Source: Diogma glabrata (taxonomy: Eukaryota > Arthropoda > Insecta > Diptera > Cylindrotomidae). Taken from it: a DNA stretch of 64,000 nt. The DNA lies in contig OY856187.1 in the NCBI GenBank assembly GCA_963693315.1, forward strand, positions 426,987,748 to 427,051,747. Direction: 5' to 3'. Below are positions 35,530 through 46,339 of the stretch, one piece after another. The notes beneath the pieces are model-generated. The model searched no databases and had not been told where the DNA came from. It saw nothing but the letters and a program-made list of their open reading frames with translations. Each line of letters starts with the position of its first letter. Position 1 is the stretch's first letter. Position numbers and translations under genes: made by a program.

Positions 35530-37690
35530 ACTCTCTCTCTCTCTCTGGCGTTTACATCCCATGGAGGGATTTTGTCGTCTGTGCAATCAACTTCCAATCA
35601 TCTCGTTCTATAACCAGTTGACCCCAGTTTCGACATCCTATATCACGAAGGTCTTGGATGATGTCATCACGCCAGCGTTGTCTAGGTCTTCCTCTTCGAC
35701 GAACACCAGCTGGTTGTTGTTGGGACGCTTTTTTAATCATTCTATCTAATGGTGTCCTTTCTATATGACCAAATCATCTAATCCGGTTAGATTTAATGAA
35801 TCCGATTACATCGCAGCCTCCAAGAAGGTGTCTGATTTCATAATTCATTCGGATTCTATACTGATTTTCAGCAACTTTACATGGACCATAAATTGTTCGT
35901 ATGACTTTCCTCTCGAATGTTGATAGGATTCTACAATCGGAGGAAGTCAGTGTCCAGCTTTCGCTTAATAATGTAAGCACAGGTCGGATTAATGCTTTGT
36001 AAAGTGTGAGTTTGCACGACTACGGAAGATGTTTGGATCGCAAAAGTTTTGAATATGCGTAGAAAACTCTGTATATGGCTGAGACATGGGCTTTAATATC
36101 TGCCTGCATGTCATTTGACGATGTTATTACAGACTCGAGGTATTTGAAGTTTTCTACACGTTCTACTTCATAGTCGCCAGTATTCAGATTGCCGGGAGGT
36201 ATATTCCTGGATGTTGTTAAAAGTTTAGTCTTGCCGATGTTAATGCATAATCCAAGTTGCTTAGCATTTCTTCCTAGCTGAGAGAGACTATCCTTAATAT
36301 CGCTTGTTCTACGTCCGAGAAGCGCAATATCATCTGCACATCCAAGAATTTGACTAGATTTGTTAAATATACAGTTTTGCGTCGCAATGCGGCTTTTTCT
36401 TATCGCGTATTCAAGCGCCAAATTAAATAGTACGGGCGGGAGTGCATGACCTTGTCGAACACCTGATGTTATATCAAAAGAGTCAGAAACTGACCCTTCG
36501 ATTACCATTCTACAGTTTGATCCCGATGTTGTGAGTTTGCACAGAGAAACAAGTTTCGCTGGAATACCAAGGCATATGAGTGCAGACCAGAGGTTGTCGC
36601 GGATGATGCTATCATATGCTTGCTTGAAATCAACGTAGATCTGGTGAATGCTGATGTTGTACTCCCAACATTTTTCCAGAATCATCCTTAAGGTAAAACA
36701 TTGATCTGTGGTTGAACGGTTGGGACGAAAACCACACTGATAGTCGCCGATGATAGATTCGGGGAACGGGACGAGCCGACCGAATTCGACATTAGCTAGT
36801 ATTTTATATGCAGTGTTCAACAGTGCGATTCCACGACAATTCGCACACTTTAGGCGGTCACCTTTTTTATGTAGCGGAACAATGAGAGCTGTTTTCCGTT
36901 CAGCAGGTAGTTCTTCTTGGTCCCAGATTGCAAGAATCAGATCGCATGTAAGTGAGGCCAGAGCTGCTCCTCCATTCTTAAAGAGTTCTGCAGGGATTCC
37001 ATCGATACCTGGTGATTTGCCATTTTTTAATTTTTGATGGCAGCTTCGACTTCTTCTATTGTTGGGTAAGGGACAAAAATCTCCTCACTTGACGGAGCAA
37101 TTGCTCTAATAGAATGAACTTCCTATTCAGTAGGTCTTGAAAGTGGGATCGCCTTACTTCCAGCACATTACGTTTACTTGTTGTAAGCTCGTTGTTTCCA
37201 TTTTTGATGACTGTAGATCTTGGGTGGAAATCTTTTGTCAGATTCCGTGCATTGGCAAAACACTCTTTCGAATTTCCATTAGCTGCATGTTGGCTGATGT
37301 TTTCGATACAGCTCTTCATGTGTTCGCGTTTCTTCTTTCTTCCGTAGGAGTTTTGCTGAGGCTTTTCTGGCGCATAGATAATCAGTTTGGGAGCTTCAGG
37401 TGTTTCTTGTTAACCATTTTTCTCGCAGTTTTTGTTTGTGGTCAATCCTTTCGCGGCATTCGTCATCAAACCATTCGTTACGTGATTTCGGTGGTCGTTT
37501 TCCGATTGTAGTTTGTGCTGCGGATATGATGGTTGATTGAAGCGTTTGCCATTCTTCTTGTATGTATAATGGCATCTCAGACGGGATGTCATGCTCTTCT
37601 ATGATTTGTGTTATTATTTTCTGATATCTATTCAGCGTTTCCGGATGTTTAAATGCTTCGACATTCCAGCGCACGGTCTTTTTCGGTCCT
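35530..37690 (-). mobile_element. RTE-like LINE, 5' truncated, inside the long-TIR transposon
   Basis: The minus-strand element is flanked by an 11-bp duplication with one mismatch, TCAAAAATTAT (35,519-35,529) and TCAAAAATCAT (37,691-37,701). It ends in a short (GA)n repeat tail, as RTE elements do in place of poly-A. It contains the linker after the endonuclease (RWNVEAFKHPETLNRYQKII), RT and the C-terminal block. It interrupts exon 1 of the transposase-like gene. Confidence 0.9.
35552..37690 (-). pseudogene. RTE-like reverse transcriptase, several frames
   Basis: The longest frame (36,020-36,820, 266 residues) covers the RT core: DYQCGFRPNRSTTDQCFTLR, HQIYVDFKQAYDSIIRDNLW, RQGHALPPVLFNLALEYAI, the catalytic CADDIALLGR, and VENFKYLESVI. 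Normally the second-to-last Gly of RQGDALSP is followed by Asp; here it is His. Upstream frames give the linker region. Downstream on the minus strand are SWTLTSSDCRILSTFERKVI and the C-terminal GVRRRGRPRQRWRDDI. At least four frame breaks separate the pieces. The closest known type is the RTE/BovB-like insect group. Confidence 0.87.
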
Positions 37691-37701
37691 TCAAAAATCA
37701 T

Positions 37702-39834
37702 ACGTGGACCTCAAAAAATGTGAAACTGGTCACACCAGCTGTTATTCAAAAAGCTGCGACCATAAATTATACTTTGCCTGATGACCAGTTTATATGTGAA
37801 ACATGTCGCACTTAAATCTATAAAAATAAGGTAAATTTAATTATTTTGTTATAATGAATAAAAATTCATATGCAACTAATATTTTCTACAGCAGCTTTCA
37901 TGTTCGGAAATTATCGATAGTGAAATTATTTCTATAAATCAGGATGTTGAAAATGTTCCAACGAACGAAAATATTCAAATACCTCCAGCATCTTTAGATC
38001 CATCACCAGTTTCGGTTGATACTATACCTCCATCAGTTCATGAACTACTTAATGACACTTTAGAAGATATTAACAATGTTCTTAGAAGGTTAGCCGAATC
38101 TCCTATCAAACAAAAACATATTACAACAGGAAGTTAAAAAAAAATTGCAAGTGTCTCATCGGCAATAAGTCAAAGAATATTTCAAATAGATTCAGCTAAA
38201 GTGTTATCACCAAACGAGGAATGTGAATATACATCATGGCTTATGAACCTTAAAAAAAATTTAAAGATGCCAGCGCTAAATCAAAACAAGTGTTTTTGTT
38301 GACAACTCTACCACGTAAATTTTGGTCAAATCAACGTATCGAGAATGAATTTAATGCATCAAGACGACTGGTAGAATTCGCCATGGATCTGTTGGAAACA
38401 GTTGGTCCTTACAGTTGGCCTCAAAGCAAACAAGTGCACAGTTTGTCAGAAAAGAGAGTAAAAAAAATTCAAACATACTTCTTATCAGAGGAAATTAGTA
38501 GAAGAATGCATAGCCTTAAAGATGTTATTACTATTACAGAAGGTTAAACAAACATTATGAAATCAAAGCGGTTGGTGTTATGGACCCTCACCGACATCTA
38601 CGAAAGGTTCTTGGAAGAAAACCCAGATGTCAAAATCAGCTTCTCAAAGTTCACTACGTTGCGACCGAAGGAATGTATTTTAGCCGGACCTACCAGAACA
38701 CACAATGTCTGTATATGCATGATACATGAAAATGTACGTTTAATGTGTAAGCCGCTCTTAAATTTAGTAAAAAAGATCTGCTTAAGAAACTGAGTTGTTC
38801 TAATGATACAGTGGATTGTGCAACAAATATATGCAATGATTGTAAAAATATCGTGGAAGCTTACACAGAAACAATTTTGGAATCTCTTGAATTTTACGAA
38901 GAAATACATTATGAGAAATGGTTAATGTAAGATAGATATTTGTTAGAACGCATGGAAAAAAATAAGGAAGAATTTGTAGAAGATTTAGTACATATATCGG
39001 TAAACAAATTAAAAATTCATGATGTCATCGCAAGGCAGCAATCAAAGTTTCTTAAGGAAACGAAACTTAAACACGTCACACGGCGAATACGTATTTATTA
39101 TAGATTTTTCAGAAAACTACTCAATGATAACGCAGAATGAGATACAAGCTGCACATTTCAATAAAGTTCAAGCCACAATCCACCCAATCGTAGTTTACTA
39201 CAAATCATGTAATGATAAACTAGAGGTCTTATCTTTTGTCATTATATCTGATCATTTAATGCATAACACAGTTGCAGCTCATAAATACCAGGAAAGGTGT
39301 ATTCAATTCATTGAAAAAAAGCAAGAAATATATCCAAATATCAAAAAATTTTTATATTTTACTGATGGTTCAGCAGCTCAATATAAAAATAAGAAGAACA
39401 TCATAAATCTCTGCAAACATATTGATGATTTTAAAATACCTGCAGAATGACATTTCTTTGCAACTGCCCACGGAAAGGGTCCATCCGATGGGATTAGAGG
39501 AACACTTAAAAGAGAAGCCCGGAGAGCTTCGCTTAGAGGAGAAAAAATATCAACAGCAAGGGAATTATTTTAATGGGCGGAAATTTGGTCGAAAAAAACC
39601 AACCACGTTATGAAGTTTTCATATGTGTCTTCAGGAGATATCGAACTACAGGAGCAATTTCTTTCGATGCAGTTTTCGGATATTAAAACCATAAGTGGAA
39701 CTCAAGGATTCCACTGTTTTTTACCGGATAACACTACACCCGATAAAATAATTGCCAAAATGTTTTCTTTTTCTGATAATCATAAATATTTCAATTTAAA
39801 GGCAAAAAGAAATTATAAATTAATTTTTTAATGT
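37702..39834 (+). pseudogene. Transposase-like gene, unclassified DDE type (exon 1 end and exon 2)
   Basis: Exon 1 starts at 35,485 and is split by the RTE insert; it resumes at 37,702, gains a stop (CRT then TAA) and ends at 37,830. A 61-bp GT-AG intron follows (37,831-37,891). Exon 2 carries the same N-terminal blocks as the 17 kb copy. It then adds Cys-rich sequence near 38,790-38,850 and a likely catalytic half: YVFIIDFSENYSMITQNEIQ (39,088), KFLYFTDGSAAQYKNKKNII (39,345) and HFFATAHGKGP with GTLKREARRASLRG (39,451-39,530). Asp in IDFSEN, Asp in TDGSA and Glu before the TGA at 39,448-39,450 (probably Trp) would be a D-D-E set; this is inference. Multiple stops make it inactive. Unspliced length would be about 700 residues. 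I recognise the HGKGP-DGI-G type signature from unannotated insect proteins but not its superfamily. Confidence 0.72.
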
Positions 39835-40254
39835 ATTAATTTATATAATATTGATTAAATTATAATGTTTATAGAAAAAATATTTTTTTAATGTTTTTTT
39901 CTAATGTTAGTGTTGACTGTTGGTGATGTTGAAATTATAACAAAATCTTCGATCATTGGGATCTCTAATTCTTATTCTGAATAAAAACCTGTTTCTCAAT
40001 CAGAAATACACAGAAAATGGTTCAAATTTATTGCAGGTGTTAAAATATGAAATGTTTAATTTATTAGATCCACATTTAGTACAGGATTATTAACTTAATA
40101 AAAAAACACATGTGAATTTTTCATATACCAAACTTTAAAAAATCGTAAGAAAAAATCCATATTGAATTGCGGACTTTTTATTTCTCAATTTTAGAGCTGC
40201 ATATGTTTTCTTTAAAATTTGTGAAAAACAAAAAAAAAGGTGGTTTTTTGAGAT

Positions 40255-40440
40255 ATGAGCTTTGAAGTAAACCAAGGTTTTACGCGCCGCCTAGCGGAAA
40301 AGAGAAAAGTTATTAATTTTAAGCTTACTTATTTCAATTATTCAATTATTTTTCTTTTTGCTTGCAAAAATATACTTAAGTCGGATGAAATTTGTGGCAC
40401 CTATTCACAAAACATTGACACCATTACCAAAACTACGTGA
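40255..40440 (+). other. ORF inside right terminal inverted repeat
   Basis: This is the mirror copy of the arm frame, 61 residues, starting MSFEVNQGFTRRLAEKRKVI and ending in ITKTT. Confidence 0.3.
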
Positions 40441-40612
40441 AAAGCCTCTAAAATTCAACCGCGCATAACTCCGATTCAGAGTACACAAAAAATAAAAGCA
40501 GAAATAGCTTTTTTCCTTTCGTCAATACCAACAATATATCAAAATTTCAGATTTTTTAAAAATCAAAAATTTAAAAATCAACAAAAAATGTACGTTTTCA
40601 AAATAATAGCCC

Positions 40613-41000
40613 AAATATATTATGGATGAACGAGCTTCTGAAGAGATCAAATCGATTTTACCTAAATCCGCAAACCTTTCGCGTCACACCAGAGCAACTG
40701 TTGCAGACCATCCCTTTATGGTTCTAGTAATTAAGTGTAGAACTGTAGCCTTCCGACGTGACTTTTTAAACAGAGTCTCTCATTTATGGAATGCCTTACC
40801 TTCCTGGGTTTTCCCTGATGACTTTAATCCTCAAAGGTTTAAAGTTAACGTTCATAAATTTCTTAGAGAAACATAATTTGCATTCCATTCTTATCCCTAT
40901 AAGTTGGCATGGTATATCTTCGGATATTCATCAGAGATGTTAATTTATAATTTATTATAATTAACACTAAACATGCCCCCAACTTGGAATTAAAAAAAAA
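40613..41000 (+). pseudogene. LINE family B, part 3: C-terminus, 3' UTR and A-tail
   Basis: The open frame to 40,876 encodes EEIKSILPKSANLSRHTRAT, FRRDFLNRVSHLWNALPS and RFKVNVHKFL, the end of ORF2. The 3' UTR contains TATCTTCGGATATTCATCAG and TTAACACTAAACATG, as in the 9.1-9.46 kb copy, and ends in an A-run near 40,990. This fixes the 3' end of the LINE that began near 27,170. Confidence 0.88.
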
Positions 41001-41482
41001 ATAGTTGTAAAAACTTGTAAATATAATATATGTATCAGATAAGACTCAATATAAATATAGCATTACACAATTAAGAACAACGTACTTATTAACTACTAGC
41101 AAACAAATAACGTTTTTATTCGCCTATATATTAAAGTGTTACTTTATTACTGTGATTTGCGGCTTTAAAGTATCACTTTTCAACTATTTATTTTGTCGTC
41201 ATAGCTACGTCCAAAAAAGTAAAAAGCATTTGTATTTGTTTAAATTCTATGAAAAATAAATTTTTTTATCAAAGCAACCCGCAAATTCAAAATTTCATTA
41301 TCCAATTAAAATAGTTGTTATCATTTGTTGTCATAGAATTTGGAAAAAATAATAAATATTTTTTCAAAGGTTACTTGTTCCACATATTTTTATTTTAAAA
41401 TTTATGAAAATAAAAATGAAGATAAATAATTTTAATTTAGAATAAACAACTTTTCTTAAAATATTTTGCTTGCGGCGAATAA
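41001..41482. other. AT-rich stretch
   Basis: Nothing was recognised between the LINE B tail and the first hairpin element. Confidence 0.5.
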
Positions 41483-41622
41483 AAAATAGTATATGATGCA
41501 CGGACGTAAGCTATTTTGGACTTAATGTGGGTGCAAATCTCGGCTAGCGCCTCGATTTGCAAACTCCACATCCGTCCAAAATCTTTAGCTTTACGTCCTA
41601 GCATCATAATGTACTATTTTAA
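41483..41622. mobile_element. Hairpin element 1, GC-rich tip
   Basis: The left end AATAGTATATGATGC and the right end (reverse complement AATAGTACATTATGATGC) begin two arms that stay complementary through GGACGTAAGCT, TTTTGGAC and TTTGCAAATC-like words. The tip is CTCGGCTAGCGCCTCG. There is no coding sequence. Confidence 0.75.
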
Positions 41623-42467
41623 GAATAAAATTATTAAAGTCTTAATAAATTTGTTTCTTTGTTTGCTAAAATTATTATTTTTTTATTGTTTATAAAGCTT
41701 TATTTGCTAGTAAGTATAAATATTATTTGATTAAAAGATGAGAAATATAGAATAACCATTAATATTACAGCGAAAAAAGATATAGGGCAAGAGAATAAGG
41801 TACGATACGAGCTGCCGCGCTGGATAAATTAAATTATTTCTAACACGAAAAATCATTTCTCCATTAATTAAAACTATGTTTTTTATGGTTATGCTAAAAA
41901 CTCTTTATTTTTGTGAGGCAATGATTAATAATCGATTTTAACATTTAATTTGTTTATAACAATAGAAATTTGTGAATATTGTTTTTAGAAGCGATAGAAA
42001 TCTTCTATCTTAAATAAAACCAGAGCTATGAATTTTTGAAAACTAGTCCTTAAGCCAAAAATCACGAAATTTTTTAAATTTGGATCGCTCTCCAGCACAT
42101 TAGATGTTTATATTATATTTGCTAAATTAAATCGAACAAATGAGTTTAAACGTCATATTATTTTTTGTCATTCACAAACTATATGTGACAGTTTTTATTA
42201 ACATAGTATAACATTCAAACAAAATATAATATTTTTCTATGATAGCAGATGAAAAGTATATTTTCAAGCAGGCTTGAAATGGGTTTTTTTACCTCTAGTG
42301 TAAAAAGAAAAACAAATTGTAGTTGCTAATTTTCATATAATTTTACAAAGTTTTTCAAACAAAGCAACCATGATGAAATAGAATATGAATTTTGAATGTT
42401 ATTATGTTGATTTCAAATTTAATAATTTCTAATAAATATCGTTTGTATATTTACTATCATAGAAAAA

Positions 42468-42588
42468 ATTGTATTTCCTACGCGAAATAAAAACACTTTA
42501 CGTTCGTGAAATTGCCCTACTCGTGAACAAATGTTCATTCACGAAAAACCAGCGTTTTCATCTCTTGTTTAGCAAAATGTACTATTTT
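42468..42588. mobile_element. Hairpin element 2, degenerate
   Basis: The ends AATTGTATTTCC and (reverse complement) AATAGTACATTTTGC fit the same terminal pattern. Inner arms pair through TTCGTGAA and GTTCACGAGTAGGGC-like words, with a weaker overall match. Confidence 0.5.
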
Positions 42589-42973
42589 CGGCAAACGGCT
42601 GTAAAGTTTGACTTTGCTGCCGCTAGGGAGTTAGCTAAAGTCTTACTTTTTAGCCTGACAGCAAAAGTAACGTCTAGCGACAGCAAAAGTAACGCCATTT
42701 TTATTTTATATTACGGAGGCTGTAAAGTAGCATTTGTTATTTGTTAGTTTGTTATTTTTTCAAACATATTGTATAACTATGACAACAAAAAATAAGTTGA
42801 TTCTCATATTATGAAATTTTAAAAAGGCTGCTTTGATAAAAAAATGTTATTCATACAAATTTAAATGTTTTTTTCTCTTTTTTGGAAGTAATTATGACGA
42901 TACAAATTCATATTTATAAAAAGTTTGATGTATTAATTTCATATTTATTAAAAATTTAAACGTTTGCCGAAAA
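42589..42973. repeat. Inverted repeat between hairpin elements
   Basis: TTCGGCAAACG at the left is mirrored by CGTTTGCCGAA at the right, with a GC-richer centre repeating GACAGCAAAAGTAACG twice. It may be a further hairpin element or debris between two of them. Confidence 0.45.
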
Positions 42974-43112
42974 AATAGTGTATTTAATTCGGAGCTAAAG
43001 TGACTTTTTGTGTTTCGTCTATAATTGTCGGCCTCCCTGCGGTCGGCCGTCAAACTATAGACTCAACACAAAAAGTATCACTTTAGCTCCTAATTAAATA
43101 ATGTACAATTCT
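42974..43112. mobile_element. Hairpin element 3, GC-rich tip
   Basis: The left end AATAGTGTATTTAATTCGG and the right end (reverse complement AATTGTACATTATTTAATTA) begin arms that pair through GGAGCTAAAGTGA and CTTTTTGTGTT to the tip GGCCTCCCTGCGGTCGGCC. Arms match each other but not those of elements 1 or 4. Confidence 0.78.
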
Positions 43113-43344
43113 ACCATAGAATATATAAAATGTCTATTTTCATGCAAGCGTATTCCTCTGTGAAAATGTTTCTTTTTTCCACTAGTGTAAAATCATTTTC
43201 GCTAAATAACAAATTGTAGTTGCATATGGTAGTAAGGTCATGTAATTTTACAAAATTTTAAAATCAATGCAACCATGAAAAAATAGGAAATGAGTTTTGA
43301 ATGTTATGTTATCGACTTCTAATCTAATAATTTATATAGTAATA

Positions 43345-43490
43345 TCATATAATTTAATTTTTTTTTATATTAATATGTAATTTATATATTCATGTACATG
43401 TACATGTATATTAATACATATTAATACATGTATTAATATAAATATTTTACAAATTAATATAAAAAAAATATTAAATTATATTATACTTTT
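43345..43490. repeat. AT-rich inverted repeat
   Basis: Imperfect arms around CATGTACATGTACATG pair for about 60 bp each. Because base composition is extreme, chance contributes. Confidence 0.5.
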
Positions 43491-44660
43491 TAGCTTTTTA
43501 AGTATGTATTAGTAGTGTTACTGCAGTATTATATCCTTCAAACGAAATCCAATCCTTAGGCCCGAGAGCCCTCGGTATCAATTATGTTGCTTACCGAGAA
43601 TAATACCCTTCATTAAGCCCTTGGTTTGTATCAATTAGTACAACATGCTTGTAATTGTTTCCGTTAAACTTATACTGGTTGTTAACAACTATGTACAATA
43701 AAAATTAAAATTAAATCAAAATGATTAATGATTTTTATTTAAATCACAAACCACACGAAGTGAAAATAAACAGAGGAGCTGATAATATAGAATTTTCTTG
43801 AATGTCATGGAAAGAAAAGTCGAATTGAAAACTAGAAGATTATGAGTTCCTTGTACTCTTATATTAAAAAGATAAAACGTTAACAAAATTTGAATGTCAA
43901 TAACGTTCAGAAAAGATGAAAGTGAGAAATCAAGTTTTTAGGCATTGATCGTCTTCAAAATCATCTTCAATTTGTTTTCTTCTTCATTTCTTTATCATAT
44001 TGTAGATATGTTTTTGTTGTATTTTAATAATATAAAATAATGGTAATTGATAGGTGTTGATTGTATTCAGTGCAGTTTGAAACGGTTTTTAGCTCCTATA
44101 GCATCAAAGAATTTCAAATCGATTGTCATTTTTGTATTGGAAAACACATTTTTATGTTTGCATTTAATTAACACATTAACGTTCATTTGATTAAAAACGT
44201 GATTTAAATTACTTCAGTTAAAGTTTTTTAAAAATCATGACTGAAAGTACGTTGCTATTGACGTAATGGAATCAGGAAATATAATAAAAAATTGGTAAAT
44301 GTGAACGAATATACTATTTAATTGTAAGGTTGTGATTGGTATCAAAGGACTACCTTTGCTGTAAATTAAGCTTTAATGCGAAAAGAGGTTATATATTTGG
44401 GTAGTTCTACACACGAAGGAAGAAAATGGAGCTAATTACGGCACGACATGTTTTTGGCATATAAGTTCTGGCAAGTAGTTTTAGTTAAAGTTGATGACGT
44501 TGTTTCAACTTTTCTGAATGTGGCCAGTCAAAAAAAAAAAAAATACAAGAGTCACAATAAAAAAAATCCTTCTTACTCCTAAATTAACTCAAAATTATCT
44601 CAATATTATCTCAAAATACGAAATAAACACTTGTTTAAGTCAAATTTATTTTTATTTTTT
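43491..44660. other. AT-rich stretch
   Basis: No gene or repeat unit was recognised. Confidence 0.5.
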
Positions 44661-44664
44661 TTTT

Positions 44665-44870
44665 TTTTTAATAAAATGTGTTGTGTAGTAGGAATTACAA
44701 TATTTGTCACAATAACACATAAAAACCTTTTAAGACCAAGGTCCCACAACAACATACGTTCAAAGGTGTTGATGGACGTAAATCTTTCTTTTTTTGTTTT
44801 TTTATATTTTTTGTTAAAGAATGATAACTTAACAAAAAATCCTATCACTGACAAAACATGACATAGGTCA
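44665..44870 (-). mobile_element. LINE family A 3' tail with an extra upstream segment
   Basis: On the minus strand the sequence ends in the LINE A terminus (TACACAACACATTTTATT plus A-run). Upstream the translation LLWDLGLKRFLCVIVT resembles the end of the LINE A frame and its UTR. Beyond about 44,800, TTTTGTTAAAGAATGATAAC is shared with the copy at 23.6 kb. Confidence 0.75.
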
Positions 44871-45177
44871 ATATTTTATGATAGAGTAGAGAAAATAAAT
44901 AAAAGTAACTTAAAAAGTAAATAGCAAACTGTTACAAAAATTTCCTGAAACAAAACAAAACTGTAGTGGCCAATAATCCAGTCGGTTGCATATTCTTTGA
45001 TCCTGTGACGCACTGTCTTTCTTAAAGATTAAAGCCCACACATAATTATATGAATGCTCGTTTCTTCAAGGAAGCAATAGCGTCTCATCATCAAGGATTA
45101 TTTAACAGCTAAGATTGAGGGTGCTACCGTTGACTGAATACAGTTTATCCGCCACCACCCCTAAGATGTCACCTTGG

Positions 45178-45285
45178 CTAGTGATATCTCACTGCTATTG
45201 CCAGTGGTGTGTGATGTCTCACGTCAACTCGTATGTCAATAGCAGGGACTGGAGTACGCGGGGTTGTCACAGCCGTAGATCAAAA
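45178..45285 (-). repeat. Dispersed repeat, copy 2
   Basis: CACTGCTATTGCCAGTGGTG and GGGGTTGTCACAGCC match the 10,255-10,345 copy in reverse. The family is unknown. Confidence 0.6.
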
Positions 45286-45362
45286 ATAAAAAAAATTTCA
45301 AAACAATAAAAACTGATCCCTCCATGCGCGAAAAATATTTAAGTCAAATATTTAAGTCACTT

Positions 45363-45735
45363 TGAGACCAGGGGACTGAAAATTTATCAATGTATCAGTA
45401 TTTCGCTTAAAAATGACAAAATCACGTCTAAAAAAAGTAAACGGCTTCTATACCAAGGTAATACATATTCACGACGTGTAAAACTACAAAATTACAAAAT
45501 TACCTATAATTAAAAGACATTTTACGAAAATACTTGCTAGGCGGACTGATAATTTGAGACCAGAGGACTGAGAATTTATCAGTATTTCGCTTAAAAATGA
45601 CAAAATTCTGTCTAAAAAAAAAATAAAAGTATTCATACCAAGGCAATACATATTCACGACTTATAAAACTACAAAATTATCTGTAATTAAAACACTTTTT
45701 ACGAAACTAATTGCGAGGGGACTGATAATTTGACT
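45363..45735. repeat. Imperfect tandem duplication, unit about 190 bp
   Basis: Two units begin GAGACCAGRGGACTGA and share TTTCGCTTAAAAATGACAAA, ACCAAGG-AATACATATTCAC and TTTTACGAAA. A third GGGGACTGA word lies at 46,093. No coding sequence is present. Confidence 0.75.
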
Positions 45736-46168
45736 GGACAACACACGATCTTGCTAGTAATGATGACAGTTTTGATTGATAAAACCTCGGACTAAGTAAA
45801 ACACTTGCAATATTATATTTATTGAACTTTAATTAATTCCTGTGACGAGCGATAACTTGATAAAAATATGAATTTCCAATATTTTCAATGTGTTTTGATT
45901 GGGCAGGAGAATTATAACAAATTCGTGGGACAAACTTTCATAGGATATATCTTATACTAACGATAGAGTAATATTATGATTATTTACACATTATTAAAGC
46001 ATCATTATTCAAAATTATTACTACAGTGTAAATTTGTCTCTACACATTTAGAATCATTGATTATTTAGTTTACCAGCTTTGACTTTCAAGGTGGGACACG
46101 CCAGGGGACTGAGAATTTGACGTTTTGAATAATTTTTTTTATAAGAAATATATTTCGAAACGGGTTTA

Positions 46169-46339
46169 TTTTGGGTGACCAGTTTAGGTTTACAAATTTT
46201 ATTTGAAAAAAAATTTTTTTTTTCATATTAAAATACGAAATGAGCAGAGCCTTCCAAAATTCCTATGTTTGTAGAACTATCCATTTAACTAGCTATCCTA
46301 CGTTTGTAGAACTATCCAACCTAAACTGGTCACCCAAAA
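46169..46339. mobile_element. 171-bp MITE with TA target duplication
   Basis: TTTTGGGTGACCAGTTTAGG begins a 22-bp terminal inverted repeat that is perfect at both ends, flanked by TA (46,167-46,168 and 46,340-46,341). A Tc1/mariner-type origin is likely from the TA. Confidence 0.85.

Larger units (their letters stand above)
34533..40612 (+). mobile_element. Long-TIR DNA transposon, longer copy, split by an RTE LINE
   Basis: The ends are GGGCTATTATTTTGAAAACG and its reverse complement, flanked by AAAT (34,529-34,532 and 40,613-40,616). Arms of about 580-600 bp match those of the 16-19 kb element. Without the RTE insert the length is about 3.9 kb. The gene between the arms runs on the plus strand and retains a DDE-like C-terminal half missing from the shorter copy. 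Target duplication is 4 bp here and 3 bp at the other site. Both reading-frame junctions of the host LINE support these boundaries. Confidence 0.9.

Noticed and set aside
36750..37511. Plus-strand frames opposite the RTE LINE
   Set aside because: They are antisense to recognisable RT and linker codons on the minus strand.
42469..42747. 92-residue frame near hairpin elements
   Set aside because: It runs through hairpin arms and repeated GACAGCAAAAGTAACG words; no independent coding evidence.
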